Shown here: piece after piece, positions 34,987 to 56,914 of the stretch
Layout of the letters: each line of letters starts with the position of its first letter
Numbering within the stretch: position 1 is the stretch's first letter
Origin: Spongilla lacustris
Lineage: Eukaryota > Porifera > Demospongiae > Spongillida > Spongillidae
Direction: 5' to 3'
DNA: 64,000 nucleotides
Assembly (NCBI GenBank): GCA_949361645.1
Contig: OX442437.1
Location: 5,226,026 to 5,290,025, forward strand
Program-made: the position numbers and the translations under genes
The notes under the pieces: generated by a model
What the model was told of the DNA's origin: nothing
Databases searched by the model: none
What the model saw: only the letters and a program-made list of their open reading frames with translations

Positions 34987-36139
34987 GGGACACATTCTGC
35001 TAGCGGTTTTGTCCCACCTTCACAGAATATGTCCCCCCCCCCCCCCCCCCCTCTCCTTTTGTGTTTATTAGCAGCTTCGTGTGCATGGTCCGACCGATAT
35101 ATATCCCAAGCTCTGCCTAATTTGGTCATAAACTCATAAAATTTTGGTCTAGCTGTCATGGGCCGACTCACAGCCATTATCCTGAAATGGTCCTATAGCC
35201 AACAGAAATAGGCTTTTAGAGCTACTGTAAAAAGCAATCCCCATTAACATACTCACTAGTACGGATATAACTTGAAATTTTGAACCTATTGATACCACTG
35301 ACATTCTTTGAAACAGCTCCCATGTCGTGTTTTTTTCCCCAGTAAAGTTATCAACTTATGTATTTATGTTATCGGTTCACGGTCCAATACGATCCACGTG
35401 TATCTGACTCAAAAGGGCACTACCGCTTGAAATTCTGAACATATTGGCACCATTCATGTCCTTTGAAACGGTTCTTATCTCGAGTTTTTTACAAAGAAGA
35501 ATTCCGACCGGGGACGAGGAAAAACAGAATCCCTTTTGTTCTCTTGAACCACATGGTTTTGCGACATCAAACACGAAACGGCTCTTTTTTGACTCCTTGT
35601 TCGATACCGACAACTAGCTAAGCCATCCGATTTATAGGAGTCCCGTTTTTGTAATGACATTCATAATTGGGTCAAATCTTATATGAGAGTTACTATCAAT
35701 TTTGCTGGACACTGTCCCATATACCACTTTTACTTGCATTTGCTATAGGATTTATTAATGGGCATTTTGACCTGTCTGTGTTCATGTCTTTTTGAGAGGT
35801 CATTTTCAGCAAATCACAAGTAGATTCATTCAATTTCAGTTTGTCTCTGAGATACGTAGGTGGTGGCAGGTTGGCTTGCATGTATGCTACTGTGATTTTT
35901 CAGCCTATGTTACATATCATTAGAATTTGCACTCACAGGCAGATCAGATGAAATGCTAGCTGTGGGACAAGACATAATTAAAGCATGCATGCATGCGAAC
36001 GCATAAGGGCGTGCATGCAAGGTATTTAAAGGCTAATGTAAACAGTAGCTACATTATAATTCATATGAAGGTGGCTGTGTTACAATGTAAGGCCCACATG
36101 TACTTGCAACAGGTATTTCACTGCATTGATGTGACGCCA
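34666..36139. other. Repeat-derived tract with homopolymer C/G runs
   Basis: Contains C runs at about 34,898-34,927 and 35,034-35,052 and a G run at about 34,956-34,985. Open frames across them encode proline or glycine homopolymers and are not genes. 35,300-35,680 resembles 16,450-16,720; from 35,745 the unit C/D similarity resumes. Confidence 0.7.
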
Positions 36140-36512
36140 AGTGGGCATCTATAGCACCCTAATATGGACATCTATAGCACCCTAATATGGGCATCTAATA
36201 GCACCCTAATATGGGCATCTAATAGCACCCTAATATGGGCATCTAATAGCACCCTAATATGGGCATCTATTAGCTCCCTAATATGGGCATCTATAGCTCC
36301 CTAATATGGGCATCCATAGCTCCCTAATATGGGCATCTATAGCTCCCTAATATGGGCATCCATAGCTCCCTAATATGGGCATCTATAGCTCCCTAATATG
36401 GACATCTATAGCACCCTAATATGGGCATCTATAGCTCCCTAATATGGGCATCTATAGCACCCTAATATGGGCATCTATAGCTCCCTAATATGGGCATCTA
36501 TAGCACCCTTAA
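36140..36512. repeat. 23-bp minisatellite, unit D
   Basis: Counterpart of 26,930-27,335, about 16 copies; several copies have an extra base (ctaatagc). Confidence 0.95.
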
Positions 36513-36697
36513 TACTCAAACACTGTGTGTTGGTTGCAAGAGGCCATAACTAGAGAAGGCTAAAGTGAGCCATTATGTTTATATAGAGTACACAAAGCTA
36601 GAAGGGAAAACAATATAATGCCTTTTAGCTGTTTGCTACTTCCCCATGTTGTACATGCTAAAGTGAAATTGTAATAACAACCTTCTATTTTATCCAG

Positions 36698-38251
36698 GCA
36701 CATACTAGTGTTATGGACCATCTATCGCCTGTTTTGTGCAATATGTGTATACCGCGAGTGCAGGTATGTGGCGAGTGTGTTTGCAACACTGCCCTTCCAT
36801 CTCTTGAAGTCCCCAATGATAGGAATCGCAAAATGTCTACTGGAGACACTTTTAGGTGGCTATTCATCACTTTGCTGTTCGGGACGTACTTATTCGAATC
36901 TGTGATCGAGAAGAACACCACCAGAGGTAAGGGTGGTTGGTTGCATATCAAGAGCTTGTGTTAAATTTATTAATGAGGTTGCATTAATGAGGTTTGTATT
37001 ACATTTAGTTATCAAGGAGGAAGGTGACATCACCAGAGGTAAGGGTGGTATCACATGCAATGTTGATTTGTTTTATTGGCCTCAATTGGAGTGCAATGTT
37101 GAGCTTTTTATTGCACCAGTTTGGTTGCATATCAATGGCTCCTGTTAAATTCATCAATTAGGGTCAGGGCTAAACACTGTACTATAATACTGATATCAAA
37201 TATACAAATAAATAAAATACTTTACATGAAGCGAGTAGGATGGCAGGATCTGCTGCTTGAAGCCTGTAAACATGTCGCCAGACTTTAGCTGTGAAGTCGT
37301 ATGGTTGTTGAGGACTGAGTGTCCCATGTCTTCTGTCTTGTATGGAAGGCTGAGCATCAGCCCTAGCCAGAGCTAATGCAAGGGCCATATTTTCCAGGTC
37401 ATTTTATTAGGTCAGTTGGTAGTGATATATTTATGATTTATTTTCTCCCTGATGCTACTTGTAACTATTATTAATATTCAGAATAGTTTTTCCTGAATGG
37501 GTGGTGCAGCTTGTTTGTGTGTGGTTTTTAGTGCCAGACAGGTAATGTCCCTGCAGCTTGTTGTTCACCAAGTACAAAATTAAAAATGCAATCTTGGGCA
37601 GCACTTGAAAGTTGCAGCAAATATTGATATTGGCATGGTTGTCTATGATCAATGTATTATCTCTCTCCCAAAATTGTACCACAGTTATTTTACTGGAGAT
37701 GGTGATGTGTGTGTTTTTTGATCTATTTAGATAATCGGGGAAAGGGGAAAAATAACATCCGAAAAGAAGCCGCAAAAGAAATACAAGAACGTCCTGTGAA
37801 ATATGTGGAGTATAAAGGGTATTACATTGCCCTTGATGTTCATGGAGAGAAGAAGCACACAAAAAATGTCAAATTGACAACAGAAGCTGTACAAAACTGG
37901 GGTGAGAATAATAATGCTGCCATTTTCAGTGAAAAGTTCAGAGACAATTACAAGGATGCCCTTGGGAAAGTTATTCGCATTTGGGCTGACAATATAGAGG
38001 CTGGCAATGGAGGGGCTGACAATGGAGGGGCTGACAATGGAGGGGCTGACAATAAAGCAAAGGCATATGTCTGCTTGGAAGAAGATGTTGGAGTTGATAA
38101 GGGAACAAGCAAACAAGGAGAATGGACATCAGTTGTGGAGCTGTACTATGGCGGCAAGTTAGGATCACACATGCGCCCAAAGGCTGAATCTTGGCTCAGT
38201 GAAAATGACATCATCTACCATGCACTGGATACCACCTGCAATATGCACTAG
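36698..38251 (+). CDS. Unrecognised gene X, copy D (exons A and B)
   Basis: Exon A 36,698-36,926 and exon B 37,731-38,251 (acceptor atctatttag) join in phase 1. This copy looks the healthiest: exon B reads through WLSENDIIYHALDTTCNMH to its stop, and is lysine-rich at the start (GKGKNNIRKEAAKE). It differs from C by a 12-base loss at the end of exon A and by an in-frame triple GGADN repeat after VIRIWADN. AATAAA follows the stop by about 55 bases. No domain recognised; first exon not located. A further degraded exon A lies at 13,067-13,301, so X is present at least three times. Confidence 0.6.
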
Positions 38252-38305
38252 TTTTATCTCATATGCTGTAAACATAGATGGTGGACGGTAGTCATGACAT
38301 CATGG

Positions 38306-38311
38306 AATAAA
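38306..38311 (+). terminator. Possible polyadenylation signal of gene X, copy D
   Basis: AATAAA downstream of the gene X stop, conserved in copy C (28,969-28,974). Confidence 0.5.
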
Positions 38312-39515
38312 ATGTGTATGCGATGTGTATAGATTGCATTAAAATGAATTCAAGCATAAACTTGTGATGCAAGTAAAATCAATTCAGTGCCTTATTACTT
38401 CATCCAGTTCACGATTTAAAAAAATTCAGTTGTTTGATAATTAGAATTAGAATTAGAATTGGGATGGAGTTATATGCCGGGCACAAAATTTAGTCATATA
38501 ACTTCGTTTGCTTGTCTGGCAAATGATGCTGAACTAAATGCATCACAATCTTCTCTGGACCATCCCATCAATTGGCAGCCTCCTATGTCATGGCTCAGGT
38601 TTCACTGGCATCTTGTATAAAAATATTAATAAGGCTATTTTAACATTATATTCTATGCCTTATTAACATTATAGTGTGGTTTCATATGTAATGATAAACA
38701 TAACACATACCTCCAATCATGCTTCCAATAATGTGATACAGCAGCCTACTGTGCCACAGATGGTTACAGTCAAGAGTTCAGCCACCACACCCACCCAGGT
38801 GTGCCAGATGGTTACAGTCAAGAGTTCAGTCACCACACCCAACCTGCGGTCTAAGTTTGTGGTGACAAGCAGAAATATCAATAATTGGCAATCACCTGCA
38901 AACTACTGCCTCATGTAATCTATGGTGTCACCACAACTTAATTAACATTGGTTAGATTGCTATGGTGACTACATGATTTATTAGAGGCATGTTAAGGCTA
39001 TGATTTTGCAGTCCTTGTGCCCTACTGGCCTCCAAACTGCGGCAAAAGCAGGGGAGGGGACTGAATGGAGCAGGAATGCTGACATTATCCTCACTGAGAA
39101 GTAATCAGTCCTGTCTAATCCCCAGTCCATTAACCATTGCCTTATAGGATGTGACCATCTTCTCCTCTGTCCCATACCAATATGTACACCTCGTCCAGCA
39201 TGGGGTGAATGCTTCCCATAAGTTTATGTATTGAATATACTGGCACTTAAGTGTAGTTCTAAATAAAGCACCCATTACAGGGAATCAGCTCTTGCCACCA
39301 ATTGCTTGTGAGTGGTCATTAAAAGCAGCCCCACCCTCAGCAATATCCAATGCCCTAACCATCCTCCACCCGTATCTTGGACACTACACAATCAGCAAAC
39401 ATTATATGATAAAATAACCATTGCCAATGACATAATTCACTTTCTTTTCAAACAGACACATTTCACATTTCAACATCCACAAATTGCAATGAATACACAC
39501 CATGCGTGCAAGACA

Positions 39516-50345
<10,830 letters not shown>

Positions 50346-50459
50346 TTTAACAGATGTGCTATACTTCCATTTCAAGCACACCTATTACAATCAGCTGTGC
50401 AATAAAATAATTAACTACTTTGCGTGAATCATTCGCCAATTATTATTTTTGATTACAAT

Positions 50460-51370
50460 GATTGCTCTGAGACCAATCAGCACCTGTTGATAAGTTTAAT
50501 GAACATGTTTCTAATGAGGATACGGTTACATTGGAAGCTATCAGGGAGACACCATGCCGCCAAAAGGTGCTTTCGAACAAATTGGAAGACAGCCTGTTTG
50601 CACAGCTTTTTTCAAAATCATCATTGCCTGACAGAGCTCGGCTTTTATCAGTTTCATCTCCCCATGCTGCTGCATGGCTTTCCACAGCTCCTTCTCCTGG
50701 TCTCAATCTGCAGTTGGAGCCTTCTGAGTTCCAAGCAGCCATACAATGGTGGCTTGGTGTTAGTATCTCAGGCTCTCAGGGTGCCACATGTCCTCACTTT
50801 CCAGCCCATTCTTTGGACCCTTTAGGCCATCATGCTGTGACATGCAAGCATGGGGGCGATGTGGTCATTCGTCACAACAGGCTCCGGGATGTATTTGCAG
50901 AGTCATGTAGGAGAGCCTGCATAAGTGCTCAGGTGGAGGTTGGGTATGGCTTTACATCTGAGGAGCACCACACGCGACCAGCTGATGTCCTGGCAGCAAA
51001 CTGGATGATGGGAAAGCCTGCTGCATTTGACTTTACTGTCACATCACCGCTAACCTCAAGTAATTTACCTGAAGCGAGTGTGACAGCAGGGTCTGCAGCC
51101 TTTGCAGCAGAGGAGAGGAAGCATAAGGCCAATGACTCCAAATGTGTAGAACTGGGTTGGGTATGCATCCCAATAGCTGTGGAGACCTATGGGTGTTGGG
51201 GCACTGAAGCAAAGTGGGCAATATCACAGCTAGCCTCTCACTTGGCCACACGTCAGAACTGCTCAAAGTCGGCATCTGTCACAGCCCTATATCAGAGGTT
51301 GAGCATGACCCTTGTTAGGGCAAATGTGAGGGCTCTTCTTTCAAGGGCCATCTCAGACACAGGCTACTGA
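50460..51370 (+). pseudogene. Retroelement C-terminal region (zinc-knuckle and nuclease-like), 5'-truncated
   Basis: An open frame (in frame from about 50,480, ATG 50,531, stop 51,370) without its reverse transcriptase part. It contains a Cys/His cluster (CPHFPAHSLDPLGHHAVTC), then RHNRLRD, and an RPADVLAAN...AAFDFTVTSP stretch. The latter recalls a PD-(D/E)xK restriction-like nuclease, as seen at the end of some non-LTR retroelement proteins; that reading is tentative. The C-terminus matches the fragment at 24,133-24,474, and AWLSTAPSPGLNLQL matches the decayed copy after 53,270. It lies only about 115 bases upstream of the importin-11 start codon. Confidence 0.75.
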
Positions 51371-51559
51371 TATATTATTTAGTCTAGGTGGTAGGTAATT
51401 TGACGTTATGTGCTTGTTTATCTGTATTATGCATTGAAAATCATAAGAGTTACTAGTTGTATTATACAATGATTATACTATAATTAGGCTATCCTGTTTG
51501 CTGTCATATATCCAGTGTTTTGTTTTTATGAGTGTACACAATATCATCATTATTTTAAA

Positions 51560-52329
51560 AAAATATGTAATATTGAAGCCTGGTTGTCCACCAGATATTA
51601 GACCATTGCCGTCGCGCGTTGGAGAGACATTAAGGAGGTTGACATGCATGGAAATGCCTCACTCCTTACTGTTGTCCGCCATGGGTACATTGAGGTCGGA
51701 GTCTGTGGTCCAGCAGGGAGACCCATTAGGACCCCTACTGTTTTGCTTGGTTCTCCATAAGGTGGTTACTGCTATTGCAGCTGAATCGTTATCACAGCTT
51801 TCATTTCACTCCTGGTACGTGGATGACAGGGTCATTGCTGGGCCAAAACAGACAGTTTTACAGACACTCAGCATTATTTTTAAAAAACAGCTTGGTCCTC
51901 CACTAGGCGTCTTCATCAATACTTCAAAATGTGAATGTTCTGTAAAAGGGACGGACCTTGGAGGCTTCCCCAATGAGATGAAGAAGTCTAATACACTGAA
52001 CTTAGGGGTGATTCTTTTTTTTTCCAAGTCCATTGCAGAGAAAAGAGCAAATGCCACTAAGTTTTTGCCAAAGCTAACAGACATAGGTTCGGTCGACTCC
52101 CAATTTGCTTTCTCATTATTACATCAATTCGGTGAACTATGTAAGATGGTCTATAATGCAAGATGCACCTTCTGTTGCACAGGAAGGTTTGCACTTATTT
52201 GATGAAGAGGTCTGCCACATTGACCCATCAGATTTAACTTGACAACAGAACAGGCCCAGCTGAGTCTGTGCAGAGGCGGTCTGGGGCTCCGCAGCAGTGG
52301 CGAGGTGGCCGGGGGGCAGGGGGGGCAAT

Positions 52330-52367
<38 letters not shown>

Positions 52368-53500
52368 AGCTGGCCTTAAAAAGGGGGCGCCAAAATGACG
52401 ATAGGGGCGCACCAGCCGCCAAGCAAATTACACGAAATGTGTTTAATTAAGATGATTTTTATGTAGTATAGAGTCATAATGCTGGGGACGAATTCATCAA
52501 TAGCGAACGTCGGCGATCGGAGGAAAGAAGGCGGGATTTCACCCACGTGATATATATTTATAGCATTTGTTACGTAATAGTAGGTTACGTAGATAAACAA
52601 TCCAAGTACATTGCTCTATACATATAGTTGTAAATAGTTCCGGCCAAAACTTCGGCTTGACTGATGTCATGAGATCTAGAATCGGCTACGTGTTAATTGC
52701 TACCAGTTTTTGTTATTGTTATCGTGCTGCTCGAACAGAGGGCACTATTTATTGGTGTTGATTGCCTTAGTTTCCAATACAATCCGGCTGTGGAAAAATT
52801 AGAACCCGCACCACAAAAATTTTCGCGCGCGAAGCGCGCGCCCCTCCATGTCATCGCCGCGTCAATTAGGTCTAACCCACCCCCTCCTCGCCAAAATCCT
52901 GCATCCGCCCCTGCATGTAACGAGATAAGAAATTCTGGCAGAAAGGCAGCATGTGTGTTTGTGTGCGTGTGTGCGTGGGGAGGGGGGGGGGGGGGGCGGC
53001 AGTCTGTGTATTTGCCCCCCCAGTGACAGACAAGCCACCTCGCCACTGCTCCGCAGTGTTTCGCTATACACTCATCAGCAGCATTCATATCTGTCGGGCT
53101 TTGCATGCTACCAACAGTGTAGTCACTATCTCCGGTCTTTGGACCACTTTAATACCTATGTTTCCCCTGCATAGGTCATATCTATTGATGAGTTGCTTGA
53201 TTCTCCAATGACCCAAAAGAAACTGTCCAGTAAAATAGAGAACAAGCAATGTCTGCTTCATCCAACCCTGCAGCTTCTTGGCTATCAGTTATACCATCCC
53301 CAGGTCTGAACCTCCACCTTGACGATTCCAGACAGCCATAAAATGGCGGCTAGGCATCAACATGATGTTTGGTGGTAGTATGTGCCAATCTTGTACAATC
53401 CAGTCATTTAGATCCCTTAGGTCACCCTGCCCTAACGTGTAAAAAATGATGGGGATGTAGTGCCACACCACAACCAACTTAGGAATACTGGTACCTTTTT
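51560..53500 (+). pseudogene. Reverse transcriptase of a non-LTR-like element, decayed and interrupted
   Basis: A second copy of the same family. The RT core is readable at 51,590-52,170: PDIRPLPSRVGETLRRL, the QQGDPLGPLLF motif and the catalytic box as WYVDD. The frame then shifts (near 52,170), and a TGA and a further frame change follow before a hAT MITE inserts at 52,295-53,048. Downstream the same protein resumes (SLYTHQQHSYLSGF, then a SWLSVIPSPGLNLHL stretch near 53,275) and decays by 53,500. Not functional. Confidence 0.85.
52287..53056. mobile_element. hAT MITE with perfect 8-bp target duplication
   Basis: A 754-bp element (52,295-53,048) ends in exact 15-bp inverted repeats CAGTGGCGAGGTGGC and is flanked by identical ctccgcag at 52,287-52,294 and 53,049-53,056. 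It contains a run of about 38 C's near 52,330-52,367 and a G run near 52,984-52,996, and no transposase. It splits the retroelement reading region above, so it is the younger insertion. Confidence 0.95.
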
Positions 53501-53559
53501 TTAATCCTGCAGACAGGCTGGCGTTGGTGGTCAAGGATGTGGTTAAGTTAGTAACTGGC

Positions 53560-53860
53560 TGTGCCGGAATGGCTCGAGCCATTCTGGCACTCAATTAAGT
53601 AATGCAATTGGCCGTCCAAGAATGGCTAGCCGGCTGGAGCCATCGATCCTGGCACTCAATTAGGCTCGAGCCATTCTGGCACTCAATTAAGTAATGCAAT
53701 TGGCCGTCCAAGAATGGCTAGCCGGCTGGAACCATCGATCCTGGCACTCAATTATAGTAACTGGCCGTGCCAGAACGGCTCAAGCCATTACTGGCACTCA
53801 AGTAATGCAACTGGTCGTGCAACAATGGCTCGAGCCATTTTGGCACTCAAGGCATGAATA
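53560..53860. repeat. About 68-95 bp tandem repeat
   Basis: Blocks of ggctcgagccattctggcac followed by actcaattaagtaatgcaat and aatggctagccggctgga recur about four times, getting shorter to the right. Function unknown. Confidence 0.85.
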
Positions 53861-54851
53861 GAAGAGTTGCACCTGACGTCACGCGCGCCTTACATCACTG
53901 TGTATGTTGCTATAAATATACACCGTGTGGGTACGAGATAAACAATACATGCGAGTTTTAGGTGACGGAATGACTACATGTAACCTAATGAATATTTCCT
54001 GTGTTCGTGTGACAAATGTGTGAATAAGTTAAGTGCGCGCTACAATAACTTCCTTATAAGCGCTACATGCAGCGCAAGCCATTCCAGCACGCGCACGAAA
54101 GCCACTCTGGCACGCCACAGGGGCTTAGTACACGTACTCTACGGTACTACCAAATCCAATGGCGATACCGTGTTTTGCATTAGAACGGTGACCCACTCTC
54201 AGAAACATAAAAAGTACCACATCGATCTGTTGAGAAAAATTTACACACGAAAATACTAAACGTGAAACGCTTTGGAGCGATATCTACCCTGATACAACTA
54301 TAAGGCGTTCCGAGCTTGAGTATCTTAGTTACTAACACAGTTATTATGAGTGTATCTTCAATACAGGCGACAAAACGTAAAGACTAAATTTATACTGTTG
54401 ACCTTTGAAAGTGCAATAGCATGCTTTTGTTCACTCGAGTCTTCATCGCCATCGTTAATAAATCCGTAAATCGCTGCTTGTGTTAGAATCTTCATGAAAC
54501 GAGGCCAGCACGCACACCATAGATCGATCGTTTTAAGCAGCTATCAGTATATACACCAAAAAGGTATAGACGATGAGGCAGATTAGCTTTAACGATGCAC
54601 GTTCCTCGTGACTTCATTTATTGTATACTACTACTTGCTTAATGCTGAGCCAGTTTAGCACACAACGATACATCAGACATCAGTAGCGCCACATCTAGAA
54701 TGCGCTTGAATGTGAAAAGAATTAGGAATGTGCGTGGGATAATTATTTTTCTTGTTTGGAAAAAGCACCACATCAAAATAGCGGCTGGGGCGGAGGCGGA
54801 GCCCCAGACCCCGTCAGGAAGGCGGACGCCCCCTCCCTGAACACATCTTAC

Positions 54852-54886
<35 letters not shown>

Positions 54887-54923
54887 ATTTATAAATCGTG
54901 CGTCCGTCCCTGGAGCCAGAGAG
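53861..54923. promoter_or_regulatory. Upstream region of the purple acid phosphatase
   Basis: No gene recognised. A TATA-like tataaatataca lies near 53,912. A short transposon-derived tract (ggggcggaggcggagcccca near 54,788, and a C run at about 54,853-54,882) ends about 40 bases before the phosphatase ATG. The frame is open through it from a TTG codon, but the polyproline part is not credible as protein. Confidence 0.4.
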
Positions 54924-56513
54924 ATGGCTTCATCGACGCTAATAACAACATACACAGTTGTTCTGTTGACGCTCATCGCTGTGGCTAGTGCCCTGGTAGG
55001 GAGGCTGAAAGTGGAGCCTTCGTCGCACGTGAAGAACGGACAGGAAGTGAAAATTAGCTGGACGTCCAAGCCAGGCTGGGTGGGCCTGTACTGCCCTCCT
55101 GAGAGGCATGGTAGTCTGTTTCTCCAGCAATGGCAGGTAATCAACTCTGCGACTAACGTAGACGGTTACTGGAATATATCCGTCCCTCTTTACAATACGA
55201 GAACAATCTGCGAGCTCCGATATTACTCATACACCGATCGCAAGCTTGTGGCTCCGCTGGCTCGCAGCGACCCGATCACGTTCGACGGAGGTGCAAGCGC
55301 CCCCCTTCAATGCCACCTCTCTCTCACCGGGAACCCGACCGAGATGAGGGTCCAGTGGACCTCAGGCAGCCAGGAAGTGCCCGTAGTAAAGTATGGCCTA
55401 GCGCCTGAGTCCCTCGAATACGCCGCCAACGGCTCTACTCGCACGTACAGCTACACGGACATGTGCGGACCTCCCGCCAACACCCACCAAGCTTTCATCG
55501 ACCCCGGCTACCTCCACGACGTCCTTCTGACGGGCCTGGACACGAACACAAAGTACTTCTACCAGTTTGGAGCGGGTAACGACTTCAGTGACGTCACAAC
55601 TTTTACCACCAGCCCGGAGCCGTTCAGCAAGCAGCCCTTTACGTTCATCACGTACGGCGACATGGGCCTCTCTCCCGCCCCCGGAGCCTCCAAGGTAGCC
55701 GCCATGGTCCTCCAGGAGGTGGAGAATAATAACGTCTCCTTTGTCATGCACCAGGGAGACCTCTCCTACGCCCTTGGTCACGCTTACATCTGGGACGCAT
55801 GGATGTCCCTCATTGAGCCATACTCATCCAAAGCACCTTATATGGTCAGCATCGGGAACCACGAGCAGGACTATACTGGTAGCGGATTCCACCCATGGTG
55901 GGGTAGCTATGGCGTCGACTCGGGAGGAGAGTGCGGCGTTCCGTTCTACAACCGCTTCCACATGCCAGAACATGGCTACCAGCCGTGGTGGTACAGCTTC
56001 GACTATGGGATGGTGCACTTCACCGTGATGAGCACGGAACACAACTTCACCAGAGGCTCCGCCCAGTACAAGTGGCTCGAGAGCGACCTCAAGAGTGTGG
56101 ACAAGAGCTCCACCCCCTGGCTCATCCTCGTGGGACACCGTCCTATGTACTCGAGCGAGGAGTACCCCAGCGACTTCGTGGTCACCCTGATGATGCAGCA
56201 GGCATTGGAGGACCTCTTCCACCAGTACAGGGTGGACCTGGCCCTGTGGGGTCACTACCACAGCTACGAGAGGACCTGCGCCGTGTACAGGCAGCTGTGT
56301 GACCCCCCGGGGGGCGGCACCGTGCACATCGTGATTGGTTCGGCCGGGAAGGATCTGGACACTGCCCCCACGTTCTACGCCCCCTGGTCCGAGCACTTTG
56401 ATCCGAGCTATGGTTACGGCAGGGTTACCGTGGCTAACAGCTCGGCTCTTCTGTGGGAGTATGTGAGAAGTAAAGATACCAGCGTCCCTGACAGCGTTTG
56501 GCTGAAGCATTGA
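54924..56513 (+). CDS. Purple acid phosphatase (metallophosphoesterase), secreted or lysosomal
   Basis: A complete 529-residue protein in one exon. It hydrolyses phosphate monoesters at a two-metal centre, usually in the lysosome or outside the cell. A hydrophobic signal peptide covers residues 1-25. An N-terminal fibronectin-like domain follows (about 26-235), then the catalytic domain with all five metal-binding motifs: GDMG (D246), GDLSY (D279, Y282), GNHE (N312), VGH (H405) and GHYH (H444, H446). Several NxS/T sites fit a glycoprotein. ATG 54,924 is chosen because it gives the signal peptide. The gene is strikingly GC-rich and intronless next to the 32-exon importin-11; a retrocopy, a transferred gene or a lineage-specific intron loss are all possible. 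No neighbour suggests a pathway. Confidence 0.95.
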   Translation: MASSTLITTYTVVLLTLIAVASALVGRLKVEPSSHVKNGQEVKISWTSKPGWVGLYCPPERHGSLFLQQWQVINSATNVDGYWNISVPLYNTRTICELRYYSYTDRKLVAPLARSDPITFDGGASAPLQCHLSLTGNPTEMRVQWTSGSQEVPVVKYGLAPESLEYAANGSTRTYSYTDMCGPPANTHQAFIDPGYLHDVLLTGLDTNTKYFYQFGAGNDFSDVTTFTTSPEPFSKQPFTFITYGDMGLSPAPGASKVAAMVLQEVENNNVSFVMHQGDLSYALGHAYIWDAWMSLIEPYSSKAPYMVSIGNHEQDYTGSGFHPWWGSYGVDSGGECGVPFYNRFHMPEHGYQPWWYSFDYGMVHFTVMSTEHNFTRGSAQYKWLESDLKSVDKSSTPWLILVGHRPMYSSEEYPSDFVVTLMMQQALEDLFHQYRVDLALWGHYHSYERTCAVYRQLCDPPGGGTVHIVIGSAGKDLDTAPTFYAPWSEHFDPSYGYGRVTVANSSALLWEYVRSKDTSVPDSVWLKH

Positions 56514-56914
56514 TTGATCAAAGCATGCAAATCCGTGTATATGCACTTGTAAACATACACACACACACACATCCCACCAAGACACATCACAGTATTTTTA
56601 AATGCGGAGCTAGCTAAACACTGTTAATCAGGCGCCAGCTACGGCGCGCGCGTGCAATCCTACCGTACCGCTGTTTGCGGCTAGGCTGGACACTAATACG
56701 ACATCACAGTGGCGTAGGAACGAGTGTGGTAAAACGAAGCTGTCAGTTGCGGGGTGGCCAGATGTGACTTGGCACCCAGGGGGCCAGGCCCCACTTGCGG
56801 ACCTAAATCACTGATATAAAGCACGGGGGGGGGGGGGGGGGGGGGGGGCACCAAACGCTGCCATAATTACCATGCTTGCGCGTCGTGCATGCATGGAGAA
56901 ATAAAATACAGCTA
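56514..56914. other. Intergenic; possible solo hAT-type end
   Basis: cagtggcgtaggaacgag at about 56,707 looks like a hAT terminus, and a G run follows at about 56,826-56,848, as in the MITE at 52,295. No matching right end was found, so only a remnant can be claimed. Confidence 0.45.

Noticed and set aside
34739..35177. Proline- and glycine-rich open frames
   Set aside because: They are homopolymer C/G runs in a repeat tract.
54756..54923. N-terminal extension of the phosphatase frame
   Set aside because: Starts with TTG, passes through transposon-like sequence and a polyproline run from a C homopolymer; the signal peptide starts at 54,924.
55824..56585. 253-codon open frame antisense to the phosphatase
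   Set aside because: It lies opposite a GC-rich gene, has no domain, and its composition mirrors the sense codons.
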